A stretch of DNA of 64,000 bases from Spirochaetia bacterium (GCA_009885105.1 VFLI01000019.1:1-64000); one strand, 5' to 3'; shown: positions 8,226 through 16,271, counted from the stretch's first letter. Notes: generated by a model from the sequence alone, not told the origin. Numbers and translations are program-made.

Positions 8226-9068
8226 TTACTGAATTATGAGCTCAAAAGTGATAATTTTTCCAGATCGTTCCAGATCGACTTTCAGTCTGTTCGCGGTTTT
8301 TAAACTCTGGTACATCTGAATCATGCGTTCTGTGCTTTCCAATGGCTGGTCGTTGAGGCGGCGAAGAATATCTCCTGTCCGTGCCCCGATTTCAAACAGA
8401 AAATTATTGGGAGGAACGAATAACAGTTTCAATCCGAGTATCTTGCCATCCCTGGTTACGGGCGCAAATTTATTCTCATAGACGATTTTAGGATCTGCCA
8501 GAAGCTGATTGATTTTATCTCGGCTGAGCGTGACGCGCGTCGTCCCTTCAGCCGCCTGAGGAGCTGAAGTCTGCTGCTGTGCTTCGCCGGATTTTTCACC
8601 CAGTCCAAGCCTTATGACATTGCCGGCCCGCTCTACTGTTATTGAATAGGCATGGATGGCAACTATTTTGTAGCCGGCGACTGTCTGCCCCGTTTTATAT
8701 TCATTGATTGCTTCCTCACCCTGCACCTGAATCGCCGCTCTTGCAAAATGCAGATCACCGGCCAGGATGCCCTGAACCACTATATCTCCGCCCGCTTGTT
8801 CTTCCGGACCGCCCGGGCCGCCCATCTGCATGCAGACATCCCGGATAAAATTTCCCGTGCATATCCCTTCAAACTCTGAAAGATCACGAAACGGCGAAGT
8901 GGGAGCGACTCGCGGTTTTTCCGGCAGACTGACAGTCATAGAAGCAGTATGAAAAAAATACTGCAGAATTACGGAAAATAAATACGCCAAAGAAAAACCC
9001 AGAAAGACCGAGGCTCCCAGGGTAATTGCAAAAATATTTTTCTGCAGCTTTATTAAGTATTCAGTCAT
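8226..9068 (-). CDS. gspC: GspC inner-membrane coupling protein
   Basis: Bitopic inner-membrane protein linking the platform to the secretin, 280 residues. A short cytoplasmic start is followed by one transmembrane helix (about 12-37, IFAITLGASVFLGFSLAYLF). A homology-region domain with GDIVVQGILAGD and AAIQV...GQTVAGYKIVAI (about 90-150) comes next. The C-terminal PDZ domain (about 190-280) has ARTGDILRRLNDQPLES. This is the standard GspC layout with a PDZ rather than a coiled-coil end. The ATG overlaps the stop of the upstream LysM/M23 gene by 8 bases, so the two are translationally coupled. Confidence 0.9.
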   Translation of the reverse strand: MTEYLIKLQKNIFAITLGASVFLGFSLAYLFSVILQYFFHTASMTVSLPEKPRVAPTSPFRDLSEFEGICTGNFIRDVCMQMGGPGGPEEQAGGDIVVQGILAGDLHFARAAIQVQGEEAINEYKTGQTVAGYKIVAIHAYSITVERAGNVIRLGLGEKSGEAQQQTSAPQAAEGTTRVTLSRDKINQLLADPKIVYENKFAPVTRDGKILGLKLLFVPPNNFLFEIGARTGDILRRLNDQPLESTERMIQMYQSLKTANRLKVDLERSGKIITFELIIQ

Positions 9069-10206
9069 TGCGATTCAATCGGAATGCTGCAGACGCAACT
9101 TCCCTTTCCGGCACCAGCTCCTGTAAGTTTAAGGCCGCCAGAGGATTGATGGGCTCCATAAGACGCCGCACTTCAAAATGGAGATGCGGTCCTGTTGCCG
9201 TTCCCGTTCTGCCTACAAGTCCCACAGCCTGGCCTCTTTTAACTATATCGCCTTTTTTTACCAGAAGCGCTCTGGCATGACCGTAAACTGAAACGTACCC
9301 GCTGGCATGTCGAATGAAAAGACAGTTTCCGTACCCGCCCATCCGGCCGGCAAGTATTACAACGCCGTCGCGTGCCGCATTGAAACGTGTGCCGATTCCT
9401 GCCCCGATATCGATGCCTTTATGATACTGACTGAAGCCGCCCAGAAAAGGATTGTATCTTCTCCCAAATCCGGAAGTGATCACACCGGCAACAGGCCACT
9501 GAAATACAGGTCGGAATCGATATCCGCGCGGAGGAAGGACGGCAGAGGAAACGCGCAGCGTCAGACCTGGACGTATGACCGATCTTTCGCTCAAACGATT
9601 CATCTGGCACAGGTTGCGTACATTTATACGATAACGGCGGGCAATAGCGCCCAGACTGTCGCCTGGCCGGACTGTATGATAGACGGCCTGCGCCACCGGA
9701 CTTACAGCCGGTGTCTGCGATGTAACCACAAGTATGCTCTCCCCGATATAGAGCGGTCGCTTGTCCAGGTCCGGATTGTGCTGAAGAATCTGCTGAGGGG
9801 TCACGCGGTAGGTCTGACCAATAGAGAAAATTGTATCTCCGGCGACCACTTTGTGATTGGTCAGTCCCGATGATTCTCCCGTATCCTGAGAATTGATATT
9901 AGAAAACTGTATCTGATCGGGATCCACTTCCGGAGCAATCCTGGGATTTCTTCTGTGATTTCCGAATAATTCCGAAAGCCTTCTTCTATCCAGGTCCACC
10001 CTTGTGGTGCTGGAGATCTCCTTGAAGTATTTTTCAATTTCCTGATCGACTTCATCCCCCTCCTCAATGTCCTGATAACCGGAATCCTGCGGAGCCTGGA
10101 CTGCCTGACGATTGTAAATATCCTCCAGATTATCTGAAACTGCGGGATTGCTGCAAATCAGCAAGAATAATAAAACAATGAAGGTAATTGTGTTTGATCG
10201 TGTCAT
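9061..10206 (-). CDS. Secreted LysM/M23 metallopeptidase of the T2SS operon
   Basis: Exported peptidoglycan-binding protein of 381 residues with a peptidase M23 (lysostaphin/NlpD-type) domain. It has a signal peptide (MTRSNTITFIVLLFLLICSNPAVSD), a charged linker, LysM repeats at about 118-161 and 176-219, and an M23 domain from about 240. Zinc and catalytic residues look intact: H262 and D266 (HKGIDIG), H310 (YGHAR), and HLH at 341-343. It may therefore be an active endopeptidase, unlike the degenerate EnvC/NlpD class. Start 10206 is preferred over an ATG at 10272 because it gives a clean signal peptide. Coupling to gspC suggests it opens the wall for, or anchors, the secretin; that role is inferred. 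Confidence 0.88.
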   Translation of the reverse strand: MTRSNTITFIVLLFLLICSNPAVSDNLEDIYNRQAVQAPQDSGYQDIEEGDEVDQEIEKYFKEISSTTRVDLDRRRLSELFGNHRRNPRIAPEVDPDQIQFSNINSQDTGESSGLTNHKVVAGDTIFSIGQTYRVTPQQILQHNPDLDKRPLYIGESILVVTSQTPAVSPVAQAVYHTVRPGDSLGAIARRYRINVRNLCQMNRLSERSVIRPGLTLRVSSAVLPPRGYRFRPVFQWPVAGVITSGFGRRYNPFLGGFSQYHKGIDIGAGIGTRFNAARDGVVILAGRMGGYGNCLFIRHASGYVSVYGHARALLVKKGDIVKRGQAVGLVGRTGTATGPHLHFEVRRLMEPINPLAALNLQELVPEREVASAAFRLNRND

Positions 10207-10309
10207 ATGCCTATACAGGGCTCCTGGAATACGATTTATTGAACTAGGAATGACTGGGTAACCTGATGGCATAAGATTATTATCGTCTGTTTATTGACCT
10301 TTTCTTCAT

Positions 10310-10693
10310 TTAAGGTTTGATTGGATTCAGCAATGCCAGAATTTTTTCTTTCAGGAAATCCAGCACATTGTGGTCTCCCAGATCATCCTTGAAGATATAG
10401 ATAATGATCCGTCCCCTTGCCTGTTCCCTTTTATCTTCAGCCGGAAAGGCCTTTACCTTGATCCATTCCGATGAAGACTCAATCCAGATCTTCACTCTGG
10501 CATTCTTCCTGAAAATGATATCCTCTTCCCGTTTCCCACCTGAATTGTACGCTGCGCCGATATCCTCTCTGGCCTGAAATACTACGTTCTGCCATTCGGA
10601 ATTGACACTTTTCAATTCCTGAGTTCGTATAATTGGGACCACGCACTGTGTCGCTGATGTGAAAATGACTGCAATTACAAGGATGAAACGCAT
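10310..10693 (-). CDS. Small lipoprotein heading the T2SS operon
   Basis: Predicted lipoprotein of 127 residues. The signal MRFILVIAVIFTSATQC has a relaxed, spirochaete-style lipobox with Cys17. The rest is a small alpha/beta domain with alternating charged strands (ARVKIWIESSSEWIKVKAFP, RGRIIIYIFKDD). It lies about 100 bases upstream of the LysM/M23 gene and probably starts the gsp transcript, diverging from comM. I recall a family in Leptospira named type II secretion system-associated lipoprotein at this place, and this fits. A pilotin-like role for GspD is possible but unproven. A TTG at 10732 would add 13 residues and spoil the signal, so ATG 10693 is preferred. Confidence 0.65.
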   Translation of the reverse strand: MRFILVIAVIFTSATQCVVPIIRTQELKSVNSEWQNVVFQAREDIGAAYNSGGKREEDIIFRKNARVKIWIESSSEWIKVKAFPAEDKREQARGRIIIYIFKDDLGDHNVLDFLKEKILALLNPIKP

Positions 10694-10805
10694 TGCCCTG
10701 GTCAGTTCCCTGAAATAGGGATTCTCTTTCAAGAAACTATCGGGAAAGAATCCATTTCACCGAAAAAAATGCGCAACAATGGAACAATTTCGACCCTGTG
10801 CTGTT

Positions 10806-12362
10806 ATGAAATACTCACAATTGATGTCTCTATCCCTGTCCGGAGCCTTCTACGCCTGTCCCATTACAGTGGAATGCATTGTAAAACGCGGACTGCCTCA
10901 GTTTAATATTTCCGGTATGACCGGAAGCCCGGCCAGCAAAAGCGCCGATCGAATCAAATCAGCCGTGCTCAGCTGCTTACGACAATTTCCTCTGGGCTCG
11001 GTACTTATTCATCTGGCTCCTGTGGACATTCTAAAGAAAGGAGGGCATTTTGACCTCGCATTGGCAGGATCGCTCCTGAAGGCTCTGGAGGCAGCGACTC
11101 CGGACAGCCTGCTGTCTTCTCTGCCCCCCGATGAAACTCTTTACATCGGGGAGCTTTCCCTGTCGGGCGAACTTCGTAAATTGGATATGCTTTACCCATT
11201 TTTGCTGGAGGCTAAAAGATTCGGCATTCAGAACATTGTTCTGCCCGCTGAAAACTTCGAACAGGCCTGTGTTGTGCGGGATCTCCATCTGTACCCTGTT
11301 CGGCACCTTCGTGAAATCACGGTTCCCTACAAAAAGAGTTTTCCTGCCGGACCGGCCCCCGACGGCGGAAAAACCGTCAACCGTCTTCAGTTTGATAAAA
11401 GAAAAAGTCTGCTGGATCAGTTAAAAATTTCAGCCCGCATTAAAAGGACTCTGGCCGTATCGGCAGCGGGCTGGCATTCCATTTTAATGATCGGTCCTCC
11501 GGGCAGCGGTAAAAGCACATTGGCACGAGAACTTTACAGCCTGATTCCTGCTCCCAACGAAACAGAAGCAATGGAAATCCTGCGAATGCAGAATTTCCTT
11601 ACCGGTAGAATCGGCTCTGATTATTTTCAGATTCAAAGACCGCTGCGCTCTCCGCACCACAGCTGCTCAAGCCGGTCGCTCACAGGCGGCGGAATTCCTC
11701 TTGAACCTGGCGAGGTGACCAAAGCCAACAATGGTCTATTGATCCTGGATGAACTTGCCGAATTCGACAGAGAGAGTCTTCAATCACTTCGCGAACCTCT
11801 GGAAGAAAGAAAAATAGCGCTGGCACGGGGTTCCTCAAGCATGATACTGCCTTCGCGTTTCCTTCTCGCAGCAACGACAAATCCCTGCCAGTGCGGACAC
11901 TGGAAGAATCCCGATGCGGTCTGCACCTGCACCGCGCCCTCGATTCGCAATTATCAGAACAGAATTATGGGACCTCTCCGCGACAGAATTGATATTGAAG
12001 TCTTTGTAGGGAATGAAACTGTCGATGCCGGTGATTCACTGGATCTGGAAGAAATGGAGCACTGGATTGAAACTGCGAGATTGCTGCAGGAAAAAAGATT
12101 TTCAGGAACTCCCTATCGATGCAACAGCGATATTGCCTCTGCCGATCTGGATCTATTCTGTAAATTTGAGAATGAGGAATCTGTAAAAATCTGGAAACAG
12201 ATTGTATCCAATCCCTACAGTCATCGATTCTCCAATGGATGCCGGCGACTCGGCAGGACTATTGCTGACCTGTCCGGAGCCGCCGAAATCCGCTCGAAGG
12301 ATCTTCTGGAAGCTTTATCATATCGATGCCTTGACAATTTCTGGCAGCGAACAAATCCATAG
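10806..12362 (+). CDS. comM: ComM/YifB-family AAA+ ATPase (Mg-chelatase-like)
   Basis: AAA+ helicase-like protein linked in other bacteria to branch migration during natural transformation; 518 residues from ATG 10806. The N-terminal ChlI domain starts with SLSGAF...ITVEC and GLPQFNISG. It is followed by Walker A GPPGSGKST, a sensor stretch SPHHSCSSRSLTGGG, Walker B LLILDELAEF, and the zinc-like CQCGHW...CTCTAPS segment. The family's ISGPLLDRID motif is here IMGPLRDRID. An ATG at 10779 adds nine residues; neither start has a clear ribosome site, and 10806 fits the family N-terminus. yraN, rnhB and rplS are close by, a common bacterial grouping. Confidence 0.92.
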   Translation: MKYSQLMSLSLSGAFYACPITVECIVKRGLPQFNISGMTGSPASKSADRIKSAVLSCLRQFPLGSVLIHLAPVDILKKGGHFDLALAGSLLKALEAATPDSLLSSLPPDETLYIGELSLSGELRKLDMLYPFLLEAKRFGIQNIVLPAENFEQACVVRDLHLYPVRHLREITVPYKKSFPAGPAPDGGKTVNRLQFDKRKSLLDQLKISARIKRTLAVSAAGWHSILMIGPPGSGKSTLARELYSLIPAPNETEAMEILRMQNFLTGRIGSDYFQIQRPLRSPHHSCSSRSLTGGGIPLEPGEVTKANNGLLILDELAEFDRESLQSLREPLEERKIALARGSSSMILPSRFLLAATTNPCQCGHWKNPDAVCTCTAPSIRNYQNRIMGPLRDRIDIEVFVGNETVDAGDSLDLEEMEHWIETARLLQEKRFSGTPYRCNSDIASADLDLFCKFENEESVKIWKQIVSNPYSHRFSNGCRRLGRTIADLSGAAEIRSKDLLEALSYRCLDNFWQRTNP

Positions 12363-12369
12363 TATCAAA

Positions 12370-12384
12370 TTGTTAAACTAACAA
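12370..12384. terminator. Weak hairpin between convergent genes
   Basis: TTGTTA (12370-12375) and TAACAA (12379-12384) form a 6-bp AT-rich stem with a three-base loop. It lies between the comM stop (12362) and the stop of the convergent small gene at 12391. Its position suits a shared terminator, but the stem is weak and the T-run is poor on both strands. Confidence 0.3.
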
Positions 12385-12390
12385 CTCTGA

Positions 12391-12591
12391 TCATCTGGAT
12401 AAGAAATGAGAAAGCTCCATTGCAATCCTGTCAATAGCGTGTTCAAGATAATTTTCATCGACTATCTTTTTTTTATAGACTGAGATATCTCTGGGCTGTG
12501 GGTTCGGCAGACCTTTCTTCTTCATTAGAATTGGATCCGGACCAAACTTCTCCCAGTGGACTCGAAAGTCCTTCTCGAGGAGTGTTTTCAT
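12391..12591 (-). CDS. Small hypothetical protein, 66 residues
   Basis: A short gene of unrecognised family. AGGGAAG lies seven bases before the ATG at 12591, a good ribosome site, which is the main reason to believe it. The product is mixed charge and soluble, with a Pro-rich centre (FGPDPI, GLPNPQPRD) and a likely C-terminal helix (YLEHAIDRIAMELSHFL). It is convergent with comM and lies 125 bases downstream of yraN. I cannot assign a function. Confidence 0.55.
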   Translation of the reverse strand: MKTLLEKDFRVHWEKFGPDPILMKKKGLPNPQPRDISVYKKKIVDENYLEHAIDRIAMELSHFLSR

Positions 12592-12716
12592 AGTTACTTC
12601 CCTGTAACAGTTTTTCCATCCGTGGAACTTTTCCCGACATTAACTAGTTCGTCCTGAGTTTAAAAATCAGTGAGCTATTTCCTGGAATCGCGAAAAAAAA
12701 TGCCAACTTTTGAATA

Positions 12717-13079
12717 TTAAAGAAGCGCCTCGAAAAACTCCCTGATTTTGCCCGACTCGACCCAGAGAAGATCAAAACTGACACAGACCGAGTCTATATC
12801 CGTTTCCCCGTTGCGGCAGTATTCTTCCAGAAACTGTCGGGCTGCCATTTTGATTTTATGCACTTTTTGTCTGTTGAAACTCTCGAGCGGATGGCGAATG
12901 GAATCCGCTTTCCAGGCTTTCACCTCGATGAAGTGGATGCACCGCTCGCTGTCCAGAGTGATCAAATCAATTTCCGTAACTCGTGTATTGTAATTGTGGG
13001 CAATCAGAGAGTGACCGTTTGATACCAGCCAGTCCAGCGCGGTTATTTCATCCGGATGGCGGAAACTGCCGTTTTTCAG
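12717..13079 (-). CDS. yraN: YraN/UPF0102 endonuclease-like protein, probable CTG start
   Basis: A restriction-endonuclease-fold protein of the UPF0102 family, about 120 residues, the family length. Reading back from TTG 12965 the frame stays open and gives the conserved N-terminus: ITALDWLVSNGHSLIAHNY then TEIDLITLD (family pattern G-E-I-D-L-I) and HFIEVKAW (family V-E-V-K). The catalytic-type residues E, D and E-x-K are therefore present. No ATG, GTG or TTG exists between the upstream in-frame stop (13125-13127) and EIDLI. The best start is CTG at 13079, which overlaps the HD-GYP stop as CTGA, the same geometry as a coupled ATGA. A TTG start at 12965 would remove a third of the domain. Confidence 0.75.
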   Translation of the reverse strand: MKNGSFRHPDEITALDWLVSNGHSLIAHNYNTRVTEIDLITLDSERCIHFIEVKAWKADSIRHPLESFNRQKVHKIKMAARQFLEEYCRNGETDIDSVCVSFDLLWVESGKIREFFEALL

Positions 13080-14281
13080 ATTTCGCTGTCCAGATCTATT
13101 CCGGTATTGGCGGGATCCAGCGCCTTAATTATATAAACATCCGTTTCGATTATCAGATCCATAAAGGTCAGACCGGAATATGGAAGGCCGTTTTCATCGC
13201 GCATGAGACGAATCATGGGGCGCAGGGGCTTATCCGACTTACAGCTAAGGACCACACCGATCCGGTTGTTGCTGAGCTGCACAAGCGATCCAATCGGGTA
13301 GATCGACAGACGGCCGAGAAAGGTTCTCAGCAGTTTGGGATCGTATCGATTCATCTGCACGGAAAGCATGCTTTTCATGGCATCGTAAGGAGACATGGCG
13401 CTTCTGTACGGTCGTTTTTCAATCATGGCAGTGTAGCAGTCGGCAATTGCAGCAATCCGGGCTCCCTCTTCGATCTGGCCCATTTTCAAACCCTGCGGAT
13501 ATCCGCTTCCATCAAAGGCCTCATGGTGTTGAAGGGCGATCGTTGCCAGAGTGGCTTTGACCTTACCATTCTTGATCAGGGTCTGATATCCCAGTAAGGG
13601 ATGGGTTTTGATGCTCTGAAGCTCCGAATCGTTCAGTTTGGCGATTTTTTCTTTTATATGAACGGGTACCTTCCACATTCCGACGTCCATGAGGAGCATG
13701 GAAAAAACCAGTTCAGTCATGCGGGGCCTCGTATAATTGAGTGTGAAGGCCAGGGACACGCCGTAACAGGCAGCCTGAATGGAATGGAAAGCGATGGGAT
13801 CTCCAAACGATTTTATACCCTGAAAGGATAGCAGCATATAATTTTTCTGAGTCACTTCATCAACGATCCGCTGCGCAATGTTGATCAGGGCATGATTGTC
13901 GAATGGTTTGGCCTCCATCAGCGCATAGATATTATTCTGAAGAATCTCTGTGCCCTCTTTGATTAGAGAGCGGAAGGCATGTTTGCTTTTCCGCATGCTC
14001 TCATAATCAGAATGGATCTTCAGCTTTTCAGGAGACGAGACCGGCGAATTCGAACGCATGGGAGGCAGTTTGGCCGCCGTTGATTCCGCAACTGCCGGAT
14101 TTTCAGTCTTAACCATGACACCGCTGGTTTCAACCTCTTTGATACCCCATTTGATAAGCCTTTCTATATCTTTGGCAAGTATTTCCTGCTTTGCCTGTAC
14201 AAGGATATTCGAGGGATCTATGAAAACAGGCTGGTCAAAGATCATGCCCGGCTTTAGTTCTGATACTTTAATTTTTCGCAT
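13076..14281 (-). CDS. HD-GYP domain protein with degenerate HD motif
   Basis: Cytoplasmic protein of 401 residues with an N-terminal domain typical of HD-GYP proteins (DUF3391-like, VSELKPGMIFDQPVFID) and a C-terminal HD-GYP domain (about 160-330). Conserved elements are FHSIQAACYGVSLA, THP at 226-228, HHEAFDGSGYP (HHE 252-254, GYP 260-262), AD at 280-281 and RPYR. The HD dyad, normally LLHDIGK, reads LLMDVGM (Met198-Asp199), so one metal-ligand histidine and the lysine are missing. Active HD-GYPs hydrolyse cyclic di-GMP; this one may be inactive or altered. Its stop overlaps the probable yraN start. Confidence 0.88.
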   Translation of the reverse strand: MRKIKVSELKPGMIFDQPVFIDPSNILVQAKQEILAKDIERLIKWGIKEVETSGVMVKTENPAVAESTAAKLPPMRSNSPVSSPEKLKIHSDYESMRKSKHAFRSLIKEGTEILQNNIYALMEAKPFDNHALINIAQRIVDEVTQKNYMLLSFQGIKSFGDPIAFHSIQAACYGVSLAFTLNYTRPRMTELVFSMLLMDVGMWKVPVHIKEKIAKLNDSELQSIKTHPLLGYQTLIKNGKVKATLATIALQHHEAFDGSGYPQGLKMGQIEEGARIAAIADCYTAMIEKRPYRSAMSPYDAMKSMLSVQMNRYDPKLLRTFLGRLSIYPIGSLVQLSNNRIGVVLSCKSDKPLRPMIRLMRDENGLPYSGLTFMDLIIETDVYIIKALDPANTGIDLDSEI

Positions 14282-14321
14282 TCGTAAGCATTATCTCTAT
14301 AATAATTAAACAAATCAATTG

Positions 14322-14627
14322 TTATTTTTTTTCAGTAATATCCGCAAGCTTATGATTTTCCTGGTATATACTCCCTAGTATTATCGAAACTGTACGGTAT
14401 AGATTTTCAGGAATTTCACTTCCTACCCTCATTTGACTCAAAAAAAGATTCAATTGGGGGTCTGAAATAACAGGTATTCCCTCCCGCCCGGCAATTTCCA
14501 GTATTTTCTCTGCCGTCGGACCCTTTCCGAATGCCAGAAGTCGAGGCGCCGGCTCGAGATTCGCTCTCCAACCCAGAGCTGCTGCCTGAGTTCTGGAGGT
14601 GATTTCAGGTTTATTTCTGTCTGGCAT
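14322..14627 (-). CDS. FlhB C-terminal-domain-like protein (YlqH/FhlB type)
   Basis: A stand-alone 101-residue homologue of the cytoplasmic domain of FlhB/YscU. The family pattern is clear: AAALGW, APRLLAFGKGPTAEKILEIA, GIPVISDPQLNLFL and IPENLYRTVSIILGSIY. It lacks membrane helices and the autocleaving NPTH loop. ATG 14627 follows the upstream stop by 18 bases; longer in-frame starts would overlap the upstream gene. In Bacillus, rnhB-ylqG-ylqH is a similar order, and the upstream gene here looks FliK-like. A part in flagellar export or switching is plausible but unproven. Confidence 0.8.
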   Translation of the reverse strand: MPDRNKPEITSRTQAAALGWRANLEPAPRLLAFGKGPTAEKILEIAGREGIPVISDPQLNLFLSQMRVGSEIPENLYRTVSIILGSIYQENHKLADITEKK

Positions 14628-14647
14628 TGGATTGTAATTCCGGATCT

Positions 14648-15010
14648 TTAAGCTGTACGGTCGAGTAGCGCCCCCAGATCGGTAAGGAATGCCTGCATTC
14701 GATCCACTCTTATGCCCGATTCCGAAAGAGCTGCCTTCCATTCTGGAAGAAAAGCAGAAACTCGGTCATGATCCCTGGTCTGAAACGCTTCAATCTTCAG
14801 TTCCAGTCTCTGAAATTCATCTTGAAACATCAAATGAAAAACAATGGGTCCCGACCAGTCCGGAGGCCTGATCGTAAAAGAGAAGCATTTGATATTCTGG
14901 CCCGGTACCTGCTTCAAAGCTGCTTGTGTTCCGTTAGAATCCGGAATGCCCTGGATAACTTCTCCACACAGCGTGGATCTGACAGAGACAGGAGGAATCG
15001 AACACGGCAT
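14648..15010 (-). CDS. Small protein with FliK C-terminal-like domain (YlqG position)
   Basis: A 120-residue protein whose C-terminal part resembles the FliK hook-length-control domain: PPDWSGPIVFHLMF, LELKIEAFQ, LPEWKAALSESGIRVDRMQ, matching the family's run of strands then a helix and an LxxxGI segment. GAAGGAA lies eight bases before ATG 15010, so this start is preferred over in-frame starts inside rnhB. It lies between rnhB and the FlhB-like gene, as YlqG does in Bacillus, although YlqG is larger. The match is by pattern only. Confidence 0.5.
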   Translation of the reverse strand: MPCSIPPVSVRSTLCGEVIQGIPDSNGTQAALKQVPGQNIKCFSFTIRPPDWSGPIVFHLMFQDEFQRLELKIEAFQTRDHDRVSAFLPEWKAALSESGIRVDRMQAFLTDLGALLDRTA

Positions 15011-15062
15011 CAAGTATTCCTTCGACAAAACAGATAAAATATGAACGGCCGCGGATCGGTTT

Positions 15063-15854
15063 TTATTCAATACCGGGCAGCATAGGAGAGGCCAATTCTT
15101 TAATCTTATAAGACTGTCTGTGAATGCACGTTTTTCCAAAAGATTTGATCGCAGATACATGCTGCTTTGTTCCGTAACCTTTGTTTATCTCAAAGGAGTA
15201 GGCCGGAAAAAAACGCGCCATACGGATCATTCTGTTATCACGAGTGGTTTTAGCCAGGATTGAGGCGGCTGCTATAGAAAAGATTCTCGAGTCTCCCCTG
15301 ACGATGGACCGGGAAATGATTCCAGGATATTCGGTGGGAATCCGGTAGAAAGTATAGTTGCCGTCTATAAGAAGCACATCGGGTCTGAAACCATGCCTGA
15401 TTGATCGCCGTATTGCGTAGACCAGGGCCGATTCAACAGCGGGATTGATACCAATGCGGTCAATCATTCTGCTGGAGATGTGAATGACAGACTGGAAAAG
15501 ACAGTGACGACGAATTACGGGAGCTATGTTCTCCCGCATCTTAAAAGAAATCAATTTTGAATCGTTCACATTACGCAGTTCATCGGGCCGGGGGTTAGAA
15601 AAAAAATCAGGCTTGAAGATAGCAAACCCAACGCTTACCGGTCCGGCCAGAGCTCCGCGTCCTGCTTCATCCACACCGGCTATAAATTTCTTTCCGGAAT
15701 CGATCCAGCCGGATTCCGCCGGCTCGAACTCAACGCTTGAAGCTTTCTTTTTCGAATCCACTCCGTCGGACGGCCGATCAGGTTTTTGCTTTTTCCGCTG
15801 CAGCTGCCTGGCGTGATTTCTTCTTTTCTGCGGCCAGAGTCGCCTGTCCTTCAT
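15063..15854 (-). CDS. rnhB: Ribonuclease HII
   Basis: RNase HII, which nicks RNA in RNA-DNA hybrids and removes misincorporated ribonucleotides. The core starts FIAGVDEAGRGALAGPV with the catalytic DE pair. DSKLISFK, LLIDGNY and IAAASILAKTTRDNRM follow, containing the other acidic residues and the basic patch. It ends KSFGKTCIHRQSYKIKEL. The start is uncertain because the 5' end overlaps rplS. ATG 15854 gives 263 residues and GTG 15761, after the rplS stop, gives 232, closer to the family norm. A still longer frame to 15998 exists but is almost all rplS coding sequence. Confidence 0.88.
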   Translation of the reverse strand: MKDRRLWPQKRRNHARQLQRKKQKPDRPSDGVDSKKKASSVEFEPAESGWIDSGKKFIAGVDEAGRGALAGPVSVGFAIFKPDFFSNPRPDELRNVNDSKLISFKMRENIAPVIRRHCLFQSVIHISSRMIDRIGINPAVESALVYAIRRSIRHGFRPDVLLIDGNYTFYRIPTEYPGIISRSIVRGDSRIFSIAAASILAKTTRDNRMIRMARFFPAYSFEINKGYGTKQHVSAIKSFGKTCIHRQSYKIKELASPMLPGIE

Positions 15855-16269
15855 AGGACTCTTTGATTCTTCCGGCTTTTCCTGATTTGTGACGAAGAAA
15901 AAACAATTTTGCCCGGCGAACACGGCCCTTGCGGGATATTTCCACCTTGGTAATTGACGGCGAATGGTAGGGAAAAATTCTTTCCACACCGACTTCATGC
16001 GATATCCTTCTCACATTGAAGGATTTGCCGAAGCCCTCTCCGCGTATGGATATCAAGGTTCCTTCGTAAACCTGAACTCGCTCTTTATCGCCTTCTTTAA
16101 TCTTATAATGCACTTTTATATTGTCGCCCACGGCAAAATCCGGCCACTTTTTCATCGGATATCTGCTGGATTTTAGAGCGTCAATCTCTCCGCCTCGAAT
16201 GCGAAGTTTTATGGTTTCCACCGGCGGCTGCGCCTGTTCCGTTTTTTCTGTCTGTTCTGCTGTTTCCAT
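15778..16269 (-). CDS. rplS: 50S ribosomal protein L19 with C-terminal extension
   Basis: Ribosomal protein L19, 163 residues against the usual 115-120. The core is typical: FAVGDNIKVHYKIKEGDKERVQVYEG, GEGFGKSFNVRRISHEVGVERIFPYHSP and VRRAKLFFLRHKSGKAGRIKE. It has an acidic/Gln N-terminal extension of about 30 residues and an Ala/Lys-rich tail of about 25 residues after the normal end. The tail is encoded where rnhB may begin in another frame. It follows trmD by two bases, the common trmD-rplS pairing. Confidence 0.95.
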   Translation of the reverse strand: METAEQTEKTEQAQPPVETIKLRIRGGEIDALKSSRYPMKKWPDFAVGDNIKVHYKIKEGDKERVQVYEGTLISIRGEGFGKSFNVRRISHEVGVERIFPYHSPSITKVEISRKGRVRRAKLFFLRHKSGKAGRIKESYEGQATLAAEKKKSRQAAAAEKAKT

Positions 16270-16271
16270 TT

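Noticed and set aside
9603-9620. TGGCAC followed by TTGC as a sigma-54 promoter
   Set aside because: The spacing is three bases where five are needed, and it lies inside the LysM/M23 coding region on the opposite strand.
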